Below, in pieces: positions 4,479-7,742 of a DNA stretch of 7,742 nt. Both the position numbers and the translations under genes were made by a program. The stretch is from Betaproteobacteria bacterium (GTDB lineage Bacteria; Pseudomonadota; Gammaproteobacteria; Burkholderiales; SG8-41). Each line of letters begins with the position of its first letter. The first letter of the stretch is position 1. Below the pieces are notes generated by a model that saw only the letters and a program-made list of their open reading frames with translations, did no database searches and was not told the origin of the DNA. The DNA is taken from the NCBI GenBank assembly GCA_021414185.1, contig JAIOOZ010000027.1:1-7742 (forward strand), in the 5' to 3' direction.

Positions 4479-6710
4479 TTGCCCGCGACCACCGAAAGCG
4501 TCACGCGGGCGCAGATGGCGGAAACCATCAACGTCATGAATACCGAAGACGCGTTGAAGTACCTGCCCAGCCTGATCGTGCGCAAGCGTAATTTCGGCGA
4601 CCAGCAGGCGCCGCTGGCGACGCGTACTTCCGGGCTGGGACAAAGCGCGCGCAGCCTGATTTACGCGGATGGCTTTCTGTTGTCGTCGCTGATCGGCAAT
4701 AACAATGGTTCCGCATCGCCGCGCTGGGCGCTGGTTTCGCCGGAGGAAATCGAGCGCATCGACGTCATGTACGGGCCGTTCTCTGCCGCGTATCCCGGCA
4801 ACTCCATGGGCGCGGTGGTTGAAATCACCACCCGCATGCCGCAGAAGTTGGAGGCCGGCGCGAAAGTGCAGGGTGCGTCGCAGGGCTACAGTCTTTACGG
4901 CACCAGCAATACCTACAATTCCAAACAGTACAGCGGCATTCTGGGCAATCGCACGGGAGACCTGTCGTGGTGGCTGAGCGCCAATCATCTCGACAGCCAG
5001 ACGCAACCGCTCGCCATCATTACCGCGCTGGCTACTACGCCCAGTGCGGCGGGCGCGCCCACCACCGGTGGAATCCTCGACAAGGACAGGCTGGGCCGCA
5101 ATATCGCGGTAATCGGTGCGGGCGGCATCGAGCGCAAACAGCAGGAGACGCTCAAGGCCAAGGTCGCGTACGATTTTAATGCTGAGTGGCGCGCCGCTTA
5201 CTCGATAGGGTTTTTTCAGAACGCGGCCAAATCGAGGGTGGAAACCTATCTGCGCGATGCCGCTGGCAATCCGGTGTTTTCAGGCGCTGACCTCAACATC
5301 GGCGGTTTCCGCTTTACCGGTGGCGGCGCGATCGGAGCCACTGCCTTTTCCAGCGCCAGCGGGATCTACAACGTGGCGCAGGAGCACACGGCGCAAAGTG
5401 TGTCGCTGAAGTCAAGCATGCAGCGCGAGTGGGACTGGGAGGCTGTTGTCAGCAGCACGCGCTTCGGTCTCGACACGACACGCTTCCCCGGCTTCGCCGC
5501 ATTCGCCGGCAATGCAGCGTCGGCCAACGCGCTACCCGGTGCCGTGAACGGCGGTGCGGGGACCTTGCAATCCCTTGATGGCACGGGGTGGTATACCGCG
5601 GACCTGAAAGGCAATTGGAGGCCGCAGGGCACCAAAGGAGCGCACCAACTCAGTTTCGGCTTGCACACCGATCGCTATACACTCGCCAGCAACACTTCCA
5701 CCACCGCAGACTGGATATCGGGCGGCGCGGCGGCAACCACTGCGCAATCGCAGGGCAAGACCAGCACCCATGCAATCTGGATACAGGACGCATGGCGTTT
5801 TGCGCCGCAATGGAAGCTCACGCTGGGCGGGCGCCAGGAATACTGGCGCGCCCGCGACGGCTTCAATTACGCCACCAACGCGGCATCGAGTTCGACGCGC
5901 ATTCAACCCGGCCTGGATTCTTCCAAGTTTTCGCCCAAGGCGTCGCTCGCTTGGGAAGCGAACCGGGATTGGCGGGTGACCGCTTCTTATGGCACCGCGT
6001 ACCGGTTTCCGACGGTAACGGAGCTGTACCAGGCGGTTAACAGCGGCGCCACCATCGTCACGCCCAATCCCAGCCTGCGGCCTGAGCGCGCGTATTCCGG
6101 CGAACTGGCTGTGGAACGTGCAGTCGAGAACAGCCGGGTGCGTGTATCCCTGTTCCAGGAGAATCTCAGCGATGCGCTGATTGCGCAGAATTCGACCATC
6201 CCCGGCAGCACCTTGATTGCCTCCTCCACGCAAAACATCGACCGCATACGCTCGCGCGGCGTCGAACTTGTCGCGGAGAAAGGCGACGCGCTGATTCGCG
6301 GGCTCGACCTGTCGGGCAGCATGACGTTTGTGGATTCGAAAATCCTGTCTGATCCCAACTTCAGAAACATTGCCAATGTGCTGGCCGACGTTACGGGAAA
6401 ATTCACACCCAACATCCCGCGTTTCAAGGCGACTGCGGTCGCGACTTATCGCCATGACGAACACTGGTCGAGCACTTTGGCGGCGCGTTACAGCGCGCGC
6501 GTCTGGGCCACCGTCGACAATACCGACATCAACCCGAATACCTATCAGGGGTTCGATCATTACTTTGTGGTGGATGCGCGCGTGCGCTACCAGTTTCACA
6601 AACAATTGAGCGCGGCGCTGGGAGTAGAGAACCTGTTCAACCACAAATACTTTTTGTTCCACCCGTTCCCGCAGCGCACGGTGGTGGTCGAGCTGAAGTT
6701 CGCGCTGTGA
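4479..6710 (+). CDS. TonB-dependent outer-membrane receptor lacking a recognisable signal peptide and TonB box
   Basis: This is a 743-residue reading frame from a TTG. Such receptors import metal chelates or similar ligands across the outer membrane using TonB energy. The plug domain runs from about residue 4 to 120, with NTEDALKYLPSLIVRKR, a Gly-rich TSGLGQSARSLIYADG stretch, and the typical end RIDVMYGPFSAAYPGNSMGAVVEI. The barrel fills the rest, with late landmarks YGTAYRFPTVTELY, NPSLRPERAYSGELAVE and VENLFNHKYF, and a C-terminal strand ending LKFAL. The start is abnormal: the frame is closed by TAA at 4467, nothing upstream in any frame resembles a signal peptide, and the usual EVVVTA-like TonB box before ATTES is absent. 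Roughly 30-40 residues seem to be missing, so the product as written could not reach the outer membrane. The ligand is unknown; neighbours point to zinc or copper. The gene converges on rlpA, with six bases between the stops. Confidence 0.85.
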   Translation: MPATTESVTRAQMAETINVMNTEDALKYLPSLIVRKRNFGDQQAPLATRTSGLGQSARSLIYADGFLLSSLIGNNNGSASPRWALVSPEEIERIDVMYGPFSAAYPGNSMGAVVEITTRMPQKLEAGAKVQGASQGYSLYGTSNTYNSKQYSGILGNRTGDLSWWLSANHLDSQTQPLAIITALATTPSAAGAPTTGGILDKDRLGRNIAVIGAGGIERKQQETLKAKVAYDFNAEWRAAYSIGFFQNAAKSRVETYLRDAAGNPVFSGADLNIGGFRFTGGGAIGATAFSSASGIYNVAQEHTAQSVSLKSSMQREWDWEAVVSSTRFGLDTTRFPGFAAFAGNAASANALPGAVNGGAGTLQSLDGTGWYTADLKGNWRPQGTKGAHQLSFGLHTDRYTLASNTSTTADWISGGAAATTAQSQGKTSTHAIWIQDAWRFAPQWKLTLGGRQEYWRARDGFNYATNAASSSTRIQPGLDSSKFSPKASLAWEANRDWRVTASYGTAYRFPTVTELYQAVNSGATIVTPNPSLRPERAYSGELAVERAVENSRVRVSLFQENLSDALIAQNSTIPGSTLIASSTQNIDRIRSRGVELVAEKGDALIRGLDLSGSMTFVDSKILSDPNFRNIANVLADVTGKFTPNIPRFKATAVATYRHDEHWSSTLAARYSARVWATVDNTDINPNTYQGFDHYFVVDARVRYQFHKQLSAALGVENLFNHKYFLFHPFPQRTVVVELKFAL

Positions 6711-6716
6711 TGCCGA

Positions 6717-7742
6717 CTAGCGGGTAAGCACCATCGGCTTGATGCCGAGCGCCTGGCTGATGCGGTCGGCTGCGGCGCGCGCATCGGCCTGGTTGTTATA
6801 CGGGCCGGCGTGCACGCGATAGAGACCGTCCTTCCGATAAACGTGCAGTGCGGGCGCCAGCCAGTCGATTTGCCCGCGCAGGCGCGCAAGATAATTGTCC
6901 GCGTTGTCCTGCGAACCAAATGCGGCGAGCTGCAGGAACAGGCCTTTCTGTTCGGCGGTCACGGCAACCACCGGGGTAGCTTCCGGTTTGGCGGGCGGTG
7001 TTACTACCGGTTCTGCGGCTGGCAATGGTGTGGCGATCGACGGTGTGGTCGGCGGCAAAGGTGTGGCAGTCGCAGTGGGAGGGACCGGCGCTGGCGTCAC
7101 TGGAGCCGGCACCTCGACGACAGCAGGCGCGGCCGGTGTGCTTGTGCCGGGAATGATGGTTTCCACTTCGACCATTGCTTTGCCCCCACCGAGCACGCCG
7201 AGCTTGTAGGCTGCGGTGTACGACAAATCGATCAGGCGGTCGGAATGAAACGGCCCGCGGTCGTTGATGCGCACGACGATCGATTTGTTGTTGGCGAGAT
7301 TGGTCACGCGCGCATAGCTCGGAATCGGCAACACGGTGTGCGCCGCGGTCATGCCGTACATGTCGTAGATTTCGCCGGAGGAGGTTTTCTGGTCGTGATA
7401 ACGCCGCCCGTACCAGCTGGCGATGCCGCGTTCCTTGTAGGGGGCTAGCCGTGTCATTGGCGTGTAGGTTTGTCCCATCACCGTGTACGGCCGCATGTTG
7501 GCGGGACGCAGCGGCTCCGCGCGCGGCACTGCATCCGGGATCTGATCGATATTCGCGGGCGGATTGTCGCCGGGGCCGTCGTTCAGATAGTAGCCGCCGC
7601 CCTTCGGCGCGGGGGGGCGGGTTGGCGGTGGTGTTGGCGCGGTCGCCGTCGCGGCATCGGGGGCGCGTGCGGCGGGCGCCGATGGTTGATCGCGCGTGCT
7701 TACGCCGGCACAGCCGGCGAGCGCAATTGCGGCGCATGCCGC
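6717..7742 (-). CDS. rlpA: RlpA-type septal lytic transglycosylase lipoprotein, 5' end beyond the right edge
   Basis: The complement frame is open from the right edge to TAG at 6719-6717; the start codon lies outside. A GTG at 7529 is not the true start, since the frame upstream encodes a lipoprotein signal with lipobox Leu-Ala-Gly-Cys (7721-7710), then a Pro/Ala-rich stretch and KGGGYYLNDGPGDNPP, typical of RlpA. The RlpA double-psi beta-barrel spans about 7427-7161. It contains GIASWYG, SGEIYDMYG, TAAH and RINDRGPF; Glu at 7373-7371, Asp of YDM, His at 7340-7338 and Asp at 7262-7260 have the spacing of the catalytic residues in Pseudomonas RlpA. A Pro/Thr/Ala linker follows (about 7160-6950), then a SPOR domain (about 6944-6726) that binds denuded glycan strands at the septum. 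In well-studied relatives the enzyme cleaves such strands to help daughter cells separate. It is unrelated to the metal genes. Confidence 0.93.
   Translation of the reverse strand, partial: AACAAIALAGCAGVSTRDQPSAPAARAPDAATATAPTPPPTRPPAPKGGGYYLNDGPGDNPPANIDQIPDAVPRAEPLRPANMRPYTVMGQTYTPMTRLAPYKERGIASWYGRRYHDQKTSSGEIYDMYGMTAAHTVLPIPSYARVTNLANNKSIVVRINDRGPFHSDRLIDLSYTAAYKLGVLGGGKAMVEVETIIPGTSTPAAPAVVEVPAPVTPAPVPPTATATPLPPTTPSIATPLPAAEPVVTPPAKPEATPVVAVTAEQKGLFLQLAAFGSQDNADNYLARLRGQIDWLAPALHVYRKDGLYRVHAGPYNNQADARAAADRISQALGIKPMVLTR

Noticed and set aside
4479..4600. Later ATG codons (4515, 4536) as the true receptor start
   Set aside because: They would delete conserved plug sequence and still provide no signal peptide, so they do not repair the gene.
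4017..5006. 329-residue open frame on the minus strand across the DUF2946 gene, the gap and the receptor start
   Set aside because: Arg/Ala/Gly-rich composition with no domain or signal that I recognise. It lies opposite two convincing plus-strand genes and is typical of antisense frames in GC-rich DNA.
5532..6662. 376-residue minus-strand frame inside the receptor gene
   Set aside because: It lies wholly opposite barrel-coding sequence with receptor motifs and is Arg-rich without recognisable features.
6700..6745. Bidirectional terminator between the receptor and rlpA
   Set aside because: Only six bases separate the stops. The nearest stem (TCGGC/GCCGA near 6734-6748) is five bases long, lies inside rlpA and has no T-run.
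6810..7448. 212-residue plus-strand frame opposite rlpA
   Set aside because: Gly/Arg-rich frame created by the Pro/Ala-rich linker of RlpA read backwards; rlpA motifs on the minus strand are decisive.
1..7742. CRISPR array, tRNA/rRNA gene, insertion sequence or phage attachment site
   Set aside because: No spaced direct repeats, transposase motifs, terminal inverted repeats or RNA-gene signatures were seen on either strand.

Overview
The window is GC-rich, densely coded DNA from a Gram-negative bacterium. The signs are outer-membrane barrels, a TonB-dependent receptor and an RlpA lipoprotein. Codon use and the look of the proteins suggest a betaproteobacterium, but that is an impression and was not tested by a search. 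The theme of positions 1-6710 is transition-metal (most likely zinc, possibly copper) traffic across both membranes. The last kilobase is an unrelated cell-envelope gene on the opposite strand.

Layout: (1) Positions 1-3010 look like one operon. It holds the 3' part of an outer-membrane beta-barrel protein with a periplasmic coiled-coil start, then a ZnuA/TroA-type metal-binding protein with a signal peptide, then a ZnuB-type ABC permease that overlaps it by ATGA. No ATPase gene for this importer lies in the window; it may lie left of position 1. (2) Positions 3113-3984 hold a zinc-type cation diffusion facilitator (CDF) efflux gene broken by a deletion plus frameshift: the membrane domain and the cytoplasmic domain are in different frames. 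(3) A promoter-like element at 3995-4023 precedes a small DUF2946-like secreted protein (4033-4392) with almost no leader. (4) After two hairpins comes a long TonB-dependent receptor (4479-6710). Its plug and barrel are intact, but no signal peptide or TonB box can be found, although a good ribosome-binding site survives just upstream. (5) The complement strand from 6717 to the right edge carries most of rlpA, convergent with the receptor and six bases away from it.

Working together, the receptor and the barrel protein would bring metal or a metal complex across the outer membrane, the binding protein would capture it in the periplasm, the permease (with an unseen ATPase) would import it, and the CDF protein would export excess.

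The most notable point is that two neighbouring genes both lack a defined segment: about 20 codons inside the CDF gene, and the export signal of the receptor. This could be real gene decay or a sequence/assembly artefact. I do not see a clearly new biological system here.
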